A program made the position numbers and the translations under genes. From the NCBI GenBank assembly GCA_041558415.1, contig JBFFEY010000012.1:7739-71738 (forward strand): a stretch of DNA of 64,000 nucleotides. Direction: 5' to 3'. Below are positions 53,380 to 62,362 of the stretch, piece by piece. The notes under the pieces were generated by a model, which saw only the letters and a list, made by a program, of their open reading frames with translations, was not told the origin of the DNA and did no database searches. Each line of letters opens with the position of its first letter. The first letter of the stretch is position 1. Source of the stretch: SG8-39 sp041558415. GTDB taxonomy: Bacteria > Pseudomonadota > Gammaproteobacteria > Burkholderiales > SG8-39.

Positions 53380-53931
53380 TCAGGATTTCCATTTGATCGA
53401 GCAGCCGATCGAGGCGACCTGATCTTTCGGCCCCTCGCCGGAGCGCGCGACCTGGAGCATCGCCTCGTAGAGGTCGCGGCGCGCATTCGGCACCGGGCTG
53501 GTGCGCGAGGCATCGAGCCGGCCGCGATACTGCAGCTCGAGCTTGGCATTGAAGCCGAAGAACTCCGGCGTGCACTGCGCATCGTAGGCTTTCGCCACCG
53601 CCTGCGTCTCGTCGAACACGTAGGGGAAGGGGAATTTCTTCTCCCGCGCCACGCGCTGCATGTTGTCGAAGGAGTCCTCGGCATAGGCCGCGGGGTCGTT
53701 CGACATGATGGCGATCGAGCCGATGCCCTGCGTCGCAAGCTCGCTGCAGTCGCGCACGATGCGATCGAGCACCGCCTTCACGTACGGGCAGTGGTTGCAG
53801 ATGAACATCACCAGCAGTCCGTTCGGGCCGCGCGCGCTCGCCAGGCTGTAGCGCTTGCCGTCGACGCCCGGCAGGTCGAAATCGACCGCTTGCCAGCCGA
53901 AATTGCAGACCTTGGTTTCCGTCGCGACCAT
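53380..53931 (-). CDS. Thioredoxin-like (AhpC/TSA, TlpA-type) family protein
   Basis: 183 residues without a signal peptide. The thioredoxin-fold active site is replaced by ICNHCPYVKAV (C45 and C48), typical of a cytoplasmic peroxiredoxin-like subgroup. FDLPGVDGKRYSLASARG precedes it and the cis-Pro region is DAQCTPEFFGF. It probably acts in thiol reduction; the partner is unknown. The ATG is 14 bp from the divergent rsmE start. Confidence 0.8.
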   Translation of the reverse strand: MVATETKVCNFGWQAVDFDLPGVDGKRYSLASARGPNGLLVMFICNHCPYVKAVLDRIVRDCSELATQGIGSIAIMSNDPAAYAEDSFDNMQRVAREKKFPFPYVFDETQAVAKAYDAQCTPEFFGFNAKLELQYRGRLDASRTSPVPNARRDLYEAMLQVARSGEGPKDQVASIGCSIKWKS

Positions 53932-53945
53932 GGGAGAATCCTAGC

Positions 53946-54677
53946 ATGCGCGTCGCGCGTTTTTTCGTCGACCCCCCGCTCGAGGCCGGCGCGCAGGTCG
54001 CCCTGCCCGAGCGCGCCGCGCACCACGCCACGCGCGTGCTGCGGCTGCGTGTCGGCGACCGGCTCACGCTGTTCGACGGACGCGGCGGCGAATACGCGGC
54101 GACGCTCGTCGCGCGCACGCGCGACGGCGTCTCGGTGCAGATCGGCGCCTGGCACGAGGTGGAGCGCGAATCGCCGCTCGGCATCGTGCTGGCGCAGGGT
54201 ATCTCGAGCGCCGAGCGCATGGACCTGACGGTGCAAAAGGCGGTCGAGCTCGGCGTCGCGGCGATCCAGCCGCTCGACTGCGAGAAGTCGGTGGTGCGAC
54301 TCGATGCACGACGCGCCGCCTCTCGGCTGGTGCACTGGCGGCGCATCGTCATCTCCGCCTGCGAGCAGTGCGGGCGCAACCGGCTGCCCGAGGTTCGGCC
54401 GCCGCTGTCGGTCGCAGCGCTGTGCGCGGTGCAGACGCGGGGTCCGAAGTGGCTGCTCTCTCCCGAGGCGCCAACGCGACTGCGCGAGGCGGCGCGCGGG
54501 CTCGGCAGCGGCTTGCTGATCGCGGCGGGGCCGGAGGCCGGATTCTCCGAATTAGAATCGCGTGCGCTGCTGGAAGCGGGCTACGCGCCGGTGCGGCTGG
54601 GGCCGCGCATCCTTCGCACGGAGACCGCGGCGCTGGCGGCGCTGGCGGTGCTCAATGCGATCGCGGGGGATGGATAG
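53946..54677 (+). CDS. rsmE: 16S rRNA m3U1498 methyltransferase
   Basis: 243 residues. The N-terminal PUA-like domain (MRVARFFVDPPLEAGAQVALPERAAHHATRVLRLRVGD) and the SPOUT knot (LLIAAGPEAGFSELESRALLEAG, then LGPRILRTETAALAALAVLNA) are clear. The enzyme methylates U1498 of 16S rRNA in the 30S subunit. It diverges from the thioredoxin-like gene with 14 bp between starts; the promoter must overlap that gene. Confidence 0.93.
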   Translation: MRVARFFVDPPLEAGAQVALPERAAHHATRVLRLRVGDRLTLFDGRGGEYAATLVARTRDGVSVQIGAWHEVERESPLGIVLAQGISSAERMDLTVQKAVELGVAAIQPLDCEKSVVRLDARRAASRLVHWRRIVISACEQCGRNRLPEVRPPLSVAALCAVQTRGPKWLLSPEAPTRLREAARGLGSGLLIAAGPEAGFSELESRALLEAGYAPVRLGPRILRTETAALAALAVLNAIAGDG

Positions 54678-54727
54678 TACGACGTGCGCGCCTGGAACCG
54701 GCGCCGCCGCTTGATGGAGGAAATCCA

Positions 54728-54808
54728 TCTCCCGACTTTGTGGTGTCAGGCGTTCAACTCAGGCGCCCAGTTACGCGCCGTGCCGCCTGACACCACAAAG
54801 TCGGGAGA
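54728..54808. repeat. Perfect 25-bp inverted repeat hairpin, REP/REPIN-like
   Basis: The arm at 54728-54752 (core CCCGACTTTGTGGTGTCAGG) is the exact reverse complement of 54784-54808, with a 31-bp loop. It fills the spacer between rsmE and the ankyrin gene on opposite strands. Neither arm encodes protein. The GTGTCAGGC-type core and perfect symmetry resemble REP-associated hairpins; a transcription terminator for both flanking genes is the alternative. Confidence 0.6.
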
Positions 54809-54868
54809 CCGTTTAAACCCTAATGCGGCCGGAGCCTCAATTGAAGCTAGAGGCGCCCGCAAACAAAG

Positions 54869-55468
54869 TTACTGCGCCCCGCTCAGCATGCCGGCGATCT
54901 GCCGGTTGCCCTTCGCTCGCGCGATCTCCAGCGCCGTGCGCCCGTCGCTGTCGCGCGCGGCGAGGTTGACGCCGCGCCCCTCGACGTAGAGCGCCACCGC
55001 CAGCGCGTCGTCGCGCTTCACGGCATCGAGAAACTGCTCGATGTCGTAATAGCGCAGACCCATGGCGTTCAGTTCCTTGCGCGCGGCCAGGGCACGCGCC
55101 GTGTCGAACGTCGCCAGCGGCCGCGGCTCGGCCATCGAGCGCGCGTGTTCGCGCCGCGCCAGGATCATCAGGTCGCGCGCCAGCGCGAGGAAGCTCGCGC
55201 GCTCGGCTTCGCTCATGTCGCGCGTCATGTCATCGAGCAGCGCCTCCGCGGCGCGGTTCGCCTCCGGATTGCGCCCGGCGAAGACATCGTCCATGTGTCG
55301 CTCGACGGCCTTCGGATCCTCGGAATGCGCCGCGATGCTGACCACCGACTGCATGAGGGCAAGCATGTGGGCGAAACTGCGGTCCTCGTCGTCGGCCGAG
55401 CCGAAGCCGAGCGCGCCGGTCGGCGCCCAGGCCAGCATTGCCGCAAACAGGATGCTGAATATCTTCAT
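54869..55468 (-). CDS. Exported protein with C-terminal ankyrin repeats
   Basis: 199 residues with a signal peptide (MKIFSILFAAMLAWAPTGALG). The middle is an acidic helical region (residues ~30-110) and the C-terminus (DIEQFLDAVKRDDALAVALYVEGRGVNLAARDSDGRTALEIARAKGNRQIAGML) makes about two ankyrin repeats, suggesting protein binding in the periplasm. ATG 55468 fits the signal peptide; six codons upstream are open. The partner is unknown. Confidence 0.7.
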   Translation of the reverse strand: MKIFSILFAAMLAWAPTGALGFGSADDEDRSFAHMLALMQSVVSIAAHSEDPKAVERHMDDVFAGRNPEANRAAEALLDDMTRDMSEAERASFLALARDLMILARREHARSMAEPRPLATFDTARALAARKELNAMGLRYYDIEQFLDAVKRDDALAVALYVEGRGVNLAARDSDGRTALEIARAKGNRQIAGMLSGAQ

Positions 55469-55625
55469 GGCAGCCTCCGCGACCACCTCGTAAATGCCTC
55501 TACCTTACCCCCAACCGGGTTCGGGCGCACGTGACCTTTGTCCGCCCGCCTCGCGCCAAGCGCCTGAACTCGCTTAGAATTTCCGCATCGCGAGAACGCC
55601 GGCACGAACGGACAACAACAATCTC

Positions 55626-56945
55626 ATGGTCACGCAGTCCCATCCCGAAGCCTTCGTGCGCTGGCTGCGCCAGGTGGCGCCCTACGTGCACGCGTTCCGC
55701 GGCAGGACATTTGTCATCGCCTTCGGCGGCGAGGTGGTGGCCGAGCGCTCGCGCTTCGTTCACCTGGTGCACGACATCAACCTGCTCGCCGCGCTCGGCA
55801 TCCGCCTGGTCCTGGTGCACGGCGCGCGGCCGCAGATCGATGCCGAGCTGAAGGTCAAGCGCCTGCGCGCGCGTTTCGCCAAGGGCCTGCGCGTCACCGA
55901 CAGCGCAGCGCTCACCGCCGTGAAACACGCCGCCGGCGTGTTGCGCGTCGAGATCGAGGCGCTGCTGTCGCAGGGCCTGCCGAATTCGCCCATGGCGGGC
56001 GCACGCATCCGCGTCGCGTCGGGCAATTACATCACCGCGCGACCGCTCGGCGTCGTCAACGGCACCGATTTCCAGTACACCGGGCTGGTGCGCCGGGTCG
56101 ATGCGCAGGCCATCGCCGCCCGGCTCGACGCCGGCGAGGTGGTGCTCGTTCCGCACATCGGCTACTCGCCCACTGGCGAGGTCTTCAACCTGGCCTGGGA
56201 GGACGTGGCCGAGAGCGTCGCCGTCGCCCTCAAGGCCGACAAGCTGCTGCTCGTCACCGACCGGCTGCCGACCAACCGCAAGGGCGAGGTGCGCGGCGAG
56301 CTGACGGCGCGCGAGGCGGGCATCCTGCTGAAGAAAAGCGACCTCGGCACGGCGACCACGCGCGCGATCGAACATGCGCTGCGGGCGCTCAATGGAGGCG
56401 TCGGGCGCGCGCATCTCGTTTCGCGCCGCACCTGGGGCGCCACCCTGCTCGAGCTTTTCACGCACTGGGGCGTCGGCACCATGCTCACCGCGGATCCGGT
56501 CGAGCGGCTGCGCGAAGCGACGATCGAGGACATCGGCGGCGTGATCGCGCTGCTCGAACCCCTCGAGGCCGACGGCACGCTGGTGAAGCGCAACCGCGAG
56601 CTGATCGAAGCGGAGATCCCGAACTTCCTCGTGCTCGAACACGACGGCGTGATCCTCGGCTGTGCGGCGCTGCATCCCTACCCGGACGCAAAGAGCGCCG
56701 AGTTCGCCTGCCTGGCGGTCGCCGCCGAACGGCGCGACGCGGGTTACGGCGAGCGCCTGCTCGCGGCCTGCGAGGAACGCGCGCGCGAACGGCGCATCAA
56801 GCGGCTCTTCGCGCTGACGACGCGCACCGCGCACTGGTTCCTCGACCAGGGCTTCGTCGAGGCGCCGATCACCGCGCTTCCCGTACAGCGCCAGGCGCTC
56901 TATAACTGGAAACGCGGCTCGAAGGTGTTCGTCAAGAAGCTGTAG
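55626..56945 (+). CDS. argA: N-acetylglutamate synthase, ArgA type
   Basis: 439 residues. The N-terminal amino-acid-kinase-like domain (FVIAFGGEVVAERSRFVHLVHDINLLAALGIRLVLVHGARPQI, residues ~20-290) and the C-terminal GNAT domain (VAAERRDAGYGERLLAACEE) match ArgA. It makes N-acetylglutamate, the first step of arginine synthesis, and is normally inhibited by arginine. The upstream 157-bp spacer has a possible -10 (TAGAAT, 55575-55580) but no good -35. Confidence 0.92.
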   Translation: MVTQSHPEAFVRWLRQVAPYVHAFRGRTFVIAFGGEVVAERSRFVHLVHDINLLAALGIRLVLVHGARPQIDAELKVKRLRARFAKGLRVTDSAALTAVKHAAGVLRVEIEALLSQGLPNSPMAGARIRVASGNYITARPLGVVNGTDFQYTGLVRRVDAQAIAARLDAGEVVLVPHIGYSPTGEVFNLAWEDVAESVAVALKADKLLLVTDRLPTNRKGEVRGELTAREAGILLKKSDLGTATTRAIEHALRALNGGVGRAHLVSRRTWGATLLELFTHWGVGTMLTADPVERLREATIEDIGGVIALLEPLEADGTLVKRNRELIEAEIPNFLVLEHDGVILGCAALHPYPDAKSAEFACLAVAAERRDAGYGERLLAACEERARERRIKRLFALTTRTAHWFLDQGFVEAPITALPVQRQALYNWKRGSKVFVKKL

Positions 56946-57010
56946 CCGCCGGGGCGCTGTGCACGCCGCGAGCACCTATAATTCAGCGATCAGCAATGGA
57001 GACTGTCCCC

Positions 57011-57289
57011 ATGGCACGCATGGTGAAGTGCATCAAGCTCGGCCGCGAAGCGGAAGGGCTCGACTTTCCGCCCTACCCGGGCGAGCTCGGCAAACGCATC
57101 TGGGAGAACGTTTCCAAGGAAGCGTGGCAGCAGTGGCTGCGCCACCAGACCATGCTGGTGAACGAGAACCGGCTCAATCTTGCCGATCCGCGCGCCCGCA
57201 AGTACCTCGCAGAGCAGACCGAGGCGCATTTCTTCGGCAGCGGCGCCGACATCGCGGAAGGCTACGTGCCGCCGGCGGAAGAGAAGTAG
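57011..57289 (+). CDS. yggX: Probable Fe(2+)-trafficking protein
   Basis: 92 residues: MARMVKCIKLGREAEGLDFPPYPGELGKRIWENVSKEAW is the YggX signature and KYLAEQTEAHFFG is typical of the C-terminus. The protein supports repair of iron-sulfur clusters after oxidative damage in the cytoplasm. ATG 57011 has GGAG upstream, and TATAAT at 56977-56982 may be its -10; five further upstream codons are open. It stands alone between argA and the convergent CoA-transferase. Confidence 0.9.
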   Translation: MARMVKCIKLGREAEGLDFPPYPGELGKRIWENVSKEAWQQWLRHQTMLVNENRLNLADPRARKYLAEQTEAHFFGSGADIAEGYVPPAEEK

Positions 57290-57304
57290 TCCGGCTTCCG
57301 CCGC

Positions 57305-58519
57305 TCAGCCGAGCGCGCCGCAGGCGCGCAAGGCGCTGATGCGCGCGGCATCGTAGCCGAGCGCCCCGAGCAGTTCGTCGGTGTGCGCGCCGAGCGCCGG
57401 CGCGGCGCGCATCGGCAGTGCGACGCCCGGCGAGCGCAGCGGATTGACGACCATGCGCACCGGCGGCCCGTCGTCGCGCCGATAGTCGGCAACGTCGCCA
57501 CGCTCGCGCACGAAGGCGTTGTCGAGCGCCTCGCCGACATCGCGCACCGGCGCCACCGGCACCTTGCCCGAGAGTCGCTCGAGCCAGACGGCCGTCGGCT
57601 GTTCCGCGAACGCCGCATCCAGCAGTTCCTGCACGTAGCCCCGGTTTTCCAGTCGCGCGGCAAAGTCGGTCAGTCGCGGATCCGCGCACCACTCCGGATG
57701 GCCGAGTTCGCCGGCGAGTACGCCCCAGAACTTCTCCTTGTTGCACATGACGAAGATCCAGCCGTCGCGCGTGGTGTAGAGCTGGCTCGGCACCATCGAA
57801 GGATGCGCCGAGCGCGGCTGGCGCCCGGTGACCGCACCCGCGTTCAGGTACCAGGTCGCCGGGTAGTTGAGGTGGTGCAGCGCGACGTCGTACAGGCTGG
57901 TGTCGAGATCGCAGCCGCGGCCGCTGGCGCGCGCCTTCATCACCGCCGCGAGCAGGCCGAGTGCGCAGGTCAGTCCGGCGGCGAGGTCGATCATCGACAG
58001 GCCGAACTTGGCCGGCGGCGTGCCCGGTTCGCCGGTAAGCGTGAGATAGCCGGCTTCGGCCTGCATCAGGAAGTCGTAGCCCGGCCAGCCCGCGCGCGAG
58101 CCCTCGCGGCCGTAAGCGGAAAGGTGCGCGCAGACGATGCGGGGATTGGCCGATTTCAGCTGCGCGTACGTCAGGCCGATCTTCTGCGGCACGTCGCCGC
58201 GCAGGTTGTCGAGCAGTGCATCGGCGCTCGCGGCGAGATCGCGCAGCACCGCGGCGCCCTCGGGATGCTTGAGGTCGAGTGCGATGCTCTTCTTGTTGCG
58301 GTTGAAGGTGTGAAAGAACTGGCTGTCGCCGGGCGCGAAGAAATGCGGCCCGACGCGGCGGCTGACGTCGCCGCCGTCCGCCGGATTCTCGATCTTGATG
58401 ACCTCGGCGCCGAGGTCGGCGAGGTAGAGCGATCCCCAGGGCCCGGCGCCGTACTGCTCGACCGCCAGCACGCGCAAGCCGTCGAGCGGCGCGTCGCCGG
58501 TCGTTCCGTCGGGGGTCAT
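57305..58519 (-). CDS. CaiB/BaiF-family (class III) CoA-transferase
   Basis: 404 residues. Class III motifs: GLRVLAVEQYGAGPWGSLYLADLGAEVIKIENP, FFHTFNRNKKSIALDLKHPEG, with the catalytic Asp region at LTGEPGTPPAKFGLSMIDLAAG. These enzymes move CoA between acyl-CoA and carboxylic acids. The start overlaps the end of the preceding CoA-transferase (ATGA). The frame is open upstream without homology. Together with the acyl-CoA dehydrogenase it points to an organic acid degradation route. Confidence 0.85.
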   Translation of the reverse strand: MTPDGTTGDAPLDGLRVLAVEQYGAGPWGSLYLADLGAEVIKIENPADGGDVSRRVGPHFFAPGDSQFFHTFNRNKKSIALDLKHPEGAAVLRDLAASADALLDNLRGDVPQKIGLTYAQLKSANPRIVCAHLSAYGREGSRAGWPGYDFLMQAEAGYLTLTGEPGTPPAKFGLSMIDLAAGLTCALGLLAAVMKARASGRGCDLDTSLYDVALHHLNYPATWYLNAGAVTGRQPRSAHPSMVPSQLYTTRDGWIFVMCNKEKFWGVLAGELGHPEWCADPRLTDFAARLENRGYVQELLDAAFAEQPTAVWLERLSGKVPVAPVRDVGEALDNAFVRERGDVADYRRDDGPPVRMVVNPLRSPGVALPMRAAPALGAHTDELLGALGYDAARISALRACGALG

Positions 58520-59679
58520 CAGATCACGCCGTCGCGCGTCAGCGTCTCGATCTCGTTCGCCGCGTAGCCCAGTGCGGCGAGAATCTCGCTGCCGTGCTCG
58601 CCGTACTCCGGCAATCGAAACTCGGGCCGCGCCGGCTCGCGTGCGAACTTGATCGGCACGCCGATGTGCTCGCTGCCCTCGGCGTCGCGCAACAGCATGC
58701 CGCGCTCGGCAGTCGCGGGATCGAAGAACGCCTCGCTGAGCGTGCGCACCGGGGCGTAGGCGCATTCGACGCCCTCCAGCCAGGCCAGCGCCTCGGCGAG
58801 CGTCATGCGCCCGAAGAATTCGCGCAGAAAGTCGCGCACCGGCGCCTGCGGCCCACCGTAGGGCTGGTGCAGGCAGGGGACGAGATCCTCGCGGCCCGCC
58901 TTGCGCAGCACGTTCTCGCCGAATTTATGCTCGACGCCACCGAACTCGATGGCGCGGCCATCCTTCGTGTCGTAGATGTTGTTGAACGCCGCGCCGCCCC
59001 AGGAGCGCTCGTCGCCCGGCACCGGATCGCGCTGCTCGGCGAACACCGGGCCGGTCTGATGCGGCGTCCAGGCCATGAGCGCGTCGTTCATGGCGATGTC
59101 GAGGTAGTCGCCCTGCCCCGTCTGGCGTTGCCGCAGCAGTGCCATCAGGATGCCGGCGAGCGCCATGAGCGACCCGGCCATGTCGGCCGACGACACGCCG
59201 GCCAGGGTCGGCCTGCCGTCGCGCCCCAGGTTGACGCTCACCAGCCCCGCCATGGCCTGGATCGCGGGGTCGTGCGCCGGTTTGTCGCGGTAGCCCCCGG
59301 TCTGGCCGAAGGCCGAGATCGAGCAGACGATGAGCTGAGGCGCGCGCGCCGCGAGCGCCGCATAGCCGAGGCCGAGGCGCTGCATGACCCCGGGGCGGAA
59401 GCCCTCGACCAGCACGTCGCTCGCCGCGGCGAGCTTGAACAGGATCTCGCGCCCGCGCTCGTCCTTCAGATTGAGGCGCAGGCTCTTCTTGCCGCGGTGC
59501 GTGTTGCGGAACCAGACGCTGTGCCCGTTCTTGCGATAGGGCGCGTGGCGTGCCGGTTCGCCGCCGCCCGGCGCTTCGATGCGGATCACCTCGGCGCCGT
59601 GGTCGGCCATCATCATGGTGAGGTGCGGACCGGGGAGGAACATCGACAGGTCGATGACCTTGACGCCTTCCAGCTTCAT
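58519..59679 (-). CDS. CaiB/BaiF-family (class III) CoA-transferase
   Basis: 386 residues. KVIDLSMFLPGPHLTMMMADHGAEVIRIEAPG, WFRNTHRGKKSLRLNLKDERG and the catalytic-site segment ISAFGQTGGYRDKPAHDPAIQAMAGL identify the family. It differs substantially from its downstream neighbour, so the pair may act on different acids or form a heteromer. It is 10 bp downstream of the acyl-CoA dehydrogenase. Confidence 0.85.
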   Translation of the reverse strand: MKLEGVKVIDLSMFLPGPHLTMMMADHGAEVIRIEAPGGGEPARHAPYRKNGHSVWFRNTHRGKKSLRLNLKDERGREILFKLAAASDVLVEGFRPGVMQRLGLGYAALAARAPQLIVCSISAFGQTGGYRDKPAHDPAIQAMAGLVSVNLGRDGRPTLAGVSSADMAGSLMALAGILMALLRQRQTGQGDYLDIAMNDALMAWTPHQTGPVFAEQRDPVPGDERSWGGAAFNNIYDTKDGRAIEFGGVEHKFGENVLRKAGREDLVPCLHQPYGGPQAPVRDFLREFFGRMTLAEALAWLEGVECAYAPVRTLSEAFFDPATAERGMLLRDAEGSEHIGVPIKFAREPARPEFRLPEYGEHGSEILAALGYAANEIETLTRDGVI

Positions 59680-59689
59680 CCGGGTGCCC

Positions 59690-60868
59690 CTAGACCCGGT
59701 TCCGCTCGATCAGCTGCCGCGCGATGATGATGCGCTGCATTTCGTTGGTGCCTTCACCGATGCACATCAGCGGCGCGTCGCGGTAGAGCCGCTCGATCGG
59801 ATATTCCTTCGAATAGCCGTAGCCGCCGAAGATGCGCATCGCCTCGAGTGCGTTCTCGACGGCCGCCTCCGAAGCGAAGTATTTGGCCATGCCGGCCTCC
59901 ATGTCGCAGCGCTGGCCCCGGTCGTAGGCGAGCGCGGCCTGCTCGACCAGCAGCCGGGCCGCCTCGGTGCGCGTCGCCATCTCGCCCAACTTGAGCTGGA
60001 TGGCCTGGTGCTCGCAGATCGGCTTGCCGAAGGTCTTGCGCGTCTGCGCGTAGCGCACCGCTTCGTCGAGCGCCGCCTTGGCGACGCCGACGCCCCGCGC
60101 GGCGACGTTGATGCGCCCGAGCTCGAGCCCGCTCACCGCCAGGTAGAAGCCCTGGCCTTCCCCCGCCAGCAGGTTGTCGGCCGGCACCTCGAGGTCCTCG
60201 AACACGAGCTCGGCCGAATCGATGCCCTTGTAGCCGAGCTTCTCGAGCCGGCGCGACACGCCGAAGCCCGGCCCTTTCTCGAAGATGAACATCGACATGC
60301 CCTTGCGCGGCGGCGTCGCCGCAGGGTCGGTCTTCACCAGCACGGCGAATGCGGCACCCTCGATGCCGTTCGAGATCCAGGTCTTGGTGCCGTTGACGAC
60401 GTAACGCTCGCCCTTCTTCACCGCCCGCGTGCGGATGCCCTGCAGGTCGGTGCCGGCGTCCGGCTCGGTCAGCGCCAGGCCGCCGCGCAATTCGCCCGCG
60501 CACATGCGCGGCAGCCAGCGCGCCTTCTGCGCCTCGCTGCCGTAGCGCTCGACCAGCAGTGCCATCATCAGGTGCGAGTTGAAGATGCCGGTGAGCGACA
60601 TCCAGACTTCCGAGATCGACTGCACGATCTTGGCGTAGGTGGAGGCCGCCAGGCCGAGGCCGCCCCACTGCGGATCGATCACCGCACCGAACAGGCCGAA
60701 AGCCTTCATGCGCTCGACCATCTCGGCCGGCCACAAGTCCTCGCGCTCCAGGCGCGCGGCGTGCGGACGCACGTCGCGCTCGAGCCATTTGCGGATCGCG
60801 TCGAGCATCGCGGCCTCTTCGGCCGGGTCGGCCTGACGCAGCGGCCGGGGCGGGCTTTGCATCGTCAT
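59690..60868 (-). CDS. Acyl-CoA dehydrogenase
   Basis: 392 residues. Family motifs: ALTEPDAGTDLQGIRTRAVKKG (FAD and substrate), FEDLEVPADNLL, and the C-terminal EAMRIFGGYGYSKEYPIERLYRDAPLMCIGEGTNEMQRIIIARQL, which has the catalytic base Glu before GTNEMQ. It oxidises an acyl-CoA to the enoyl-CoA using ETF. It is the first gene of the leftward unit with the two CoA-transferases. Substrate not known. Confidence 0.9.
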   Translation of the reverse strand: MTMQSPPRPLRQADPAEEAAMLDAIRKWLERDVRPHAARLEREDLWPAEMVERMKAFGLFGAVIDPQWGGLGLAASTYAKIVQSISEVWMSLTGIFNSHLMMALLVERYGSEAQKARWLPRMCAGELRGGLALTEPDAGTDLQGIRTRAVKKGERYVVNGTKTWISNGIEGAAFAVLVKTDPAATPPRKGMSMFIFEKGPGFGVSRRLEKLGYKGIDSAELVFEDLEVPADNLLAGEGQGFYLAVSGLELGRINVAARGVGVAKAALDEAVRYAQTRKTFGKPICEHQAIQLKLGEMATRTEAARLLVEQAALAYDRGQRCDMEAGMAKYFASEAAVENALEAMRIFGGYGYSKEYPIERLYRDAPLMCIGEGTNEMQRIIIARQLIERNRV

Positions 60869-60926
60869 CGAGCGGACTTTTGCTTCGGATGCCGCGGCAG
60901 CGGGGGCGGCCGCGTACGCGTGCCGA

Positions 60927-61622
60927 TCAGTCGAGCAGCCGCTCCATCTCGTCGAGCGAGACGTGGCGCACGTCGCGGCCCTTGACCAGATAGATGACGT
61001 ACTCGGACATGTTCTTGGCGTGATCGCCGATGCGCTCGATCGCCTTGGCGATGAACAGGATCTCGAGCGCGCGCGTGATGGTGCGCGGATCCTCCATCAT
61101 GAAGGTGATCAGCTGGCGCATGATCGCGCGGAACTCGTCGTCTACCGCGCTGTCCTGCTTCACCACGCGCATCGCCTCGGCAACATCGAGCCGCGCGAAG
61201 GCGTCGAGCGACTGGCGCAGCATGGTCACTGCACGCTGCGCGACGTGCTGGATTTCGATGCGCGGCATGTGCTGCCGTTCGGCCGCGTGAATCAGCTTCG
61301 ACATGCGCGCGATCTTTTCCGCCTCGTCGCCGATCCGCTCGAGGTCCGTGATCGTCTTGATCACCGTAATCAGCAGCCGCAGGTCGCCGGCAGCCGGCTG
61401 GCGGCGCGCGATGATGTGCACGCAGGCCTCGTCGAGCCCCACTTCGAGCGCGTTGACGCGATGGTCGTCGGCGATGGTCTTCTCGATGCGCTCCATGTCG
61501 CCCGTGCCGAGCGCCTCGACCGCGCGCAGGATCTGCTCCTCGACCAGGCCGCCCATCTGCAGCACGCGCGAGCGCACGCTTTCGAGTTCCGCGTCGAACT
61601 GCTTGGAGATGTGCTCGGACAT
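60927..61622 (-). CDS. phoU: Phosphate transport/signalling regulator PhoU
   Basis: 231 residues. Two PhoU helical repeats with the DExxxxR-like KTITDLERIGDEAEKIARM (first) and KAIERIGDHAKNMSEYVIYLVKGRD (second) metal-binding motifs. PhoU restrains the PhoR-PhoB response to phosphate starvation through the Pst transporter. No pst or pho genes are in the window; the gene stands between rpiA and the acyl-CoA dehydrogenase. Confidence 0.92.
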   Translation of the reverse strand: MSEHISKQFDAELESVRSRVLQMGGLVEEQILRAVEALGTGDMERIEKTIADDHRVNALEVGLDEACVHIIARRQPAAGDLRLLITVIKTITDLERIGDEAEKIARMSKLIHAAERQHMPRIEIQHVAQRAVTMLRQSLDAFARLDVAEAMRVVKQDSAVDDEFRAIMRQLITFMMEDPRTITRALEILFIAKAIERIGDHAKNMSEYVIYLVKGRDVRHVSLDEMERLLD

Positions 61623-61693
61623 CGGGAGAGCGCCTGAACCGCCGTGAAATGAGCGACTTAGCTTAGCACAAGGCCATGACGGCGCGACGACGC

Positions 61694-62362
61694 CTAGCGG
61701 CCCTCGGCGCGCAGCGTGCGCACGCCGCCCGCCTCGGCGAGCAGCAGCACGTCGGCCGGACGCTGCGCGAAGATGCCGTTGGTGACGACACCGACAATCT
61801 GGTTCAGGCGCGCCTCCAGAGCCGGCGGATCGACGATCGTCAGTCCATGGCAGTCGAGGATCAGGTTGCCGTTGTCGGTCTTGAAGTTCTCGCGCAGCAC
61901 CGGCTGAGCGCCGAGCTTGAGCAGCTCGCGCCCGACGTAGCTGCGCGCCATCGGTATCACCTCGACCGGCAGCGGAAACTTGCCGAGCACGCCGACCAGC
62001 TTCGAGGCGTCGCAGATGCAGACGAAGGTTTTCGCCACTGCCGCAACGATCTTCTCGCGCGTCAGCGCGCCGCCGCCGCCCTTGATCATCGCCAGGTGCT
62101 CGGTGATCTCGTCGGCACCGTCGATGTAGACCGGCAGCTCGCTCACGCTGTTGAGGTCGAAGACGCGGATGCCGTGCTTGCGCAGGCGTTCGGCGCTCGC
62201 CTCGGAGGCCGCCACGGCGCCGTCGATGCGCCCCTTGATGCCGGCGAGCGCATCGATGAAGAAATTCACCGTCGAGCCCGAGCCGACGCCGACCACGGCA
62301 TCTTCGACCACGTGCTTGAGCGCTTCCAGCGCGACTTTCTGTTTCAGCGCGCCCTGCGTCAT
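61694..62362 (-). CDS. rpiA: Ribose-5-phosphate isomerase A
   Basis: 222 residues, full length. VGVGSGSTVNFFIDAL, DGADEITEHLAMIKGGGGALTREKIV and FPLPVEVIPMARSYVGREL are the family motifs with the catalytic Asp, Glu and Lys. It interconverts ribose and ribulose 5-phosphate, a step of both the pentose phosphate and the Calvin cycle, though it lies 30 kb from the cbb genes. The start overlaps the end of the lpd gene (ATGA), the cue for this start. Confidence 0.94.
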   Translation of the reverse strand: MTQGALKQKVALEALKHVVEDAVVGVGSGSTVNFFIDALAGIKGRIDGAVAASEASAERLRKHGIRVFDLNSVSELPVYIDGADEITEHLAMIKGGGGALTREKIVAAVAKTFVCICDASKLVGVLGKFPLPVEVIPMARSYVGRELLKLGAQPVLRENFKTDNGNLILDCHGLTIVDPPALEARLNQIVGVVTNGIFAQRPADVLLLAEAGGVRTLRAEGR

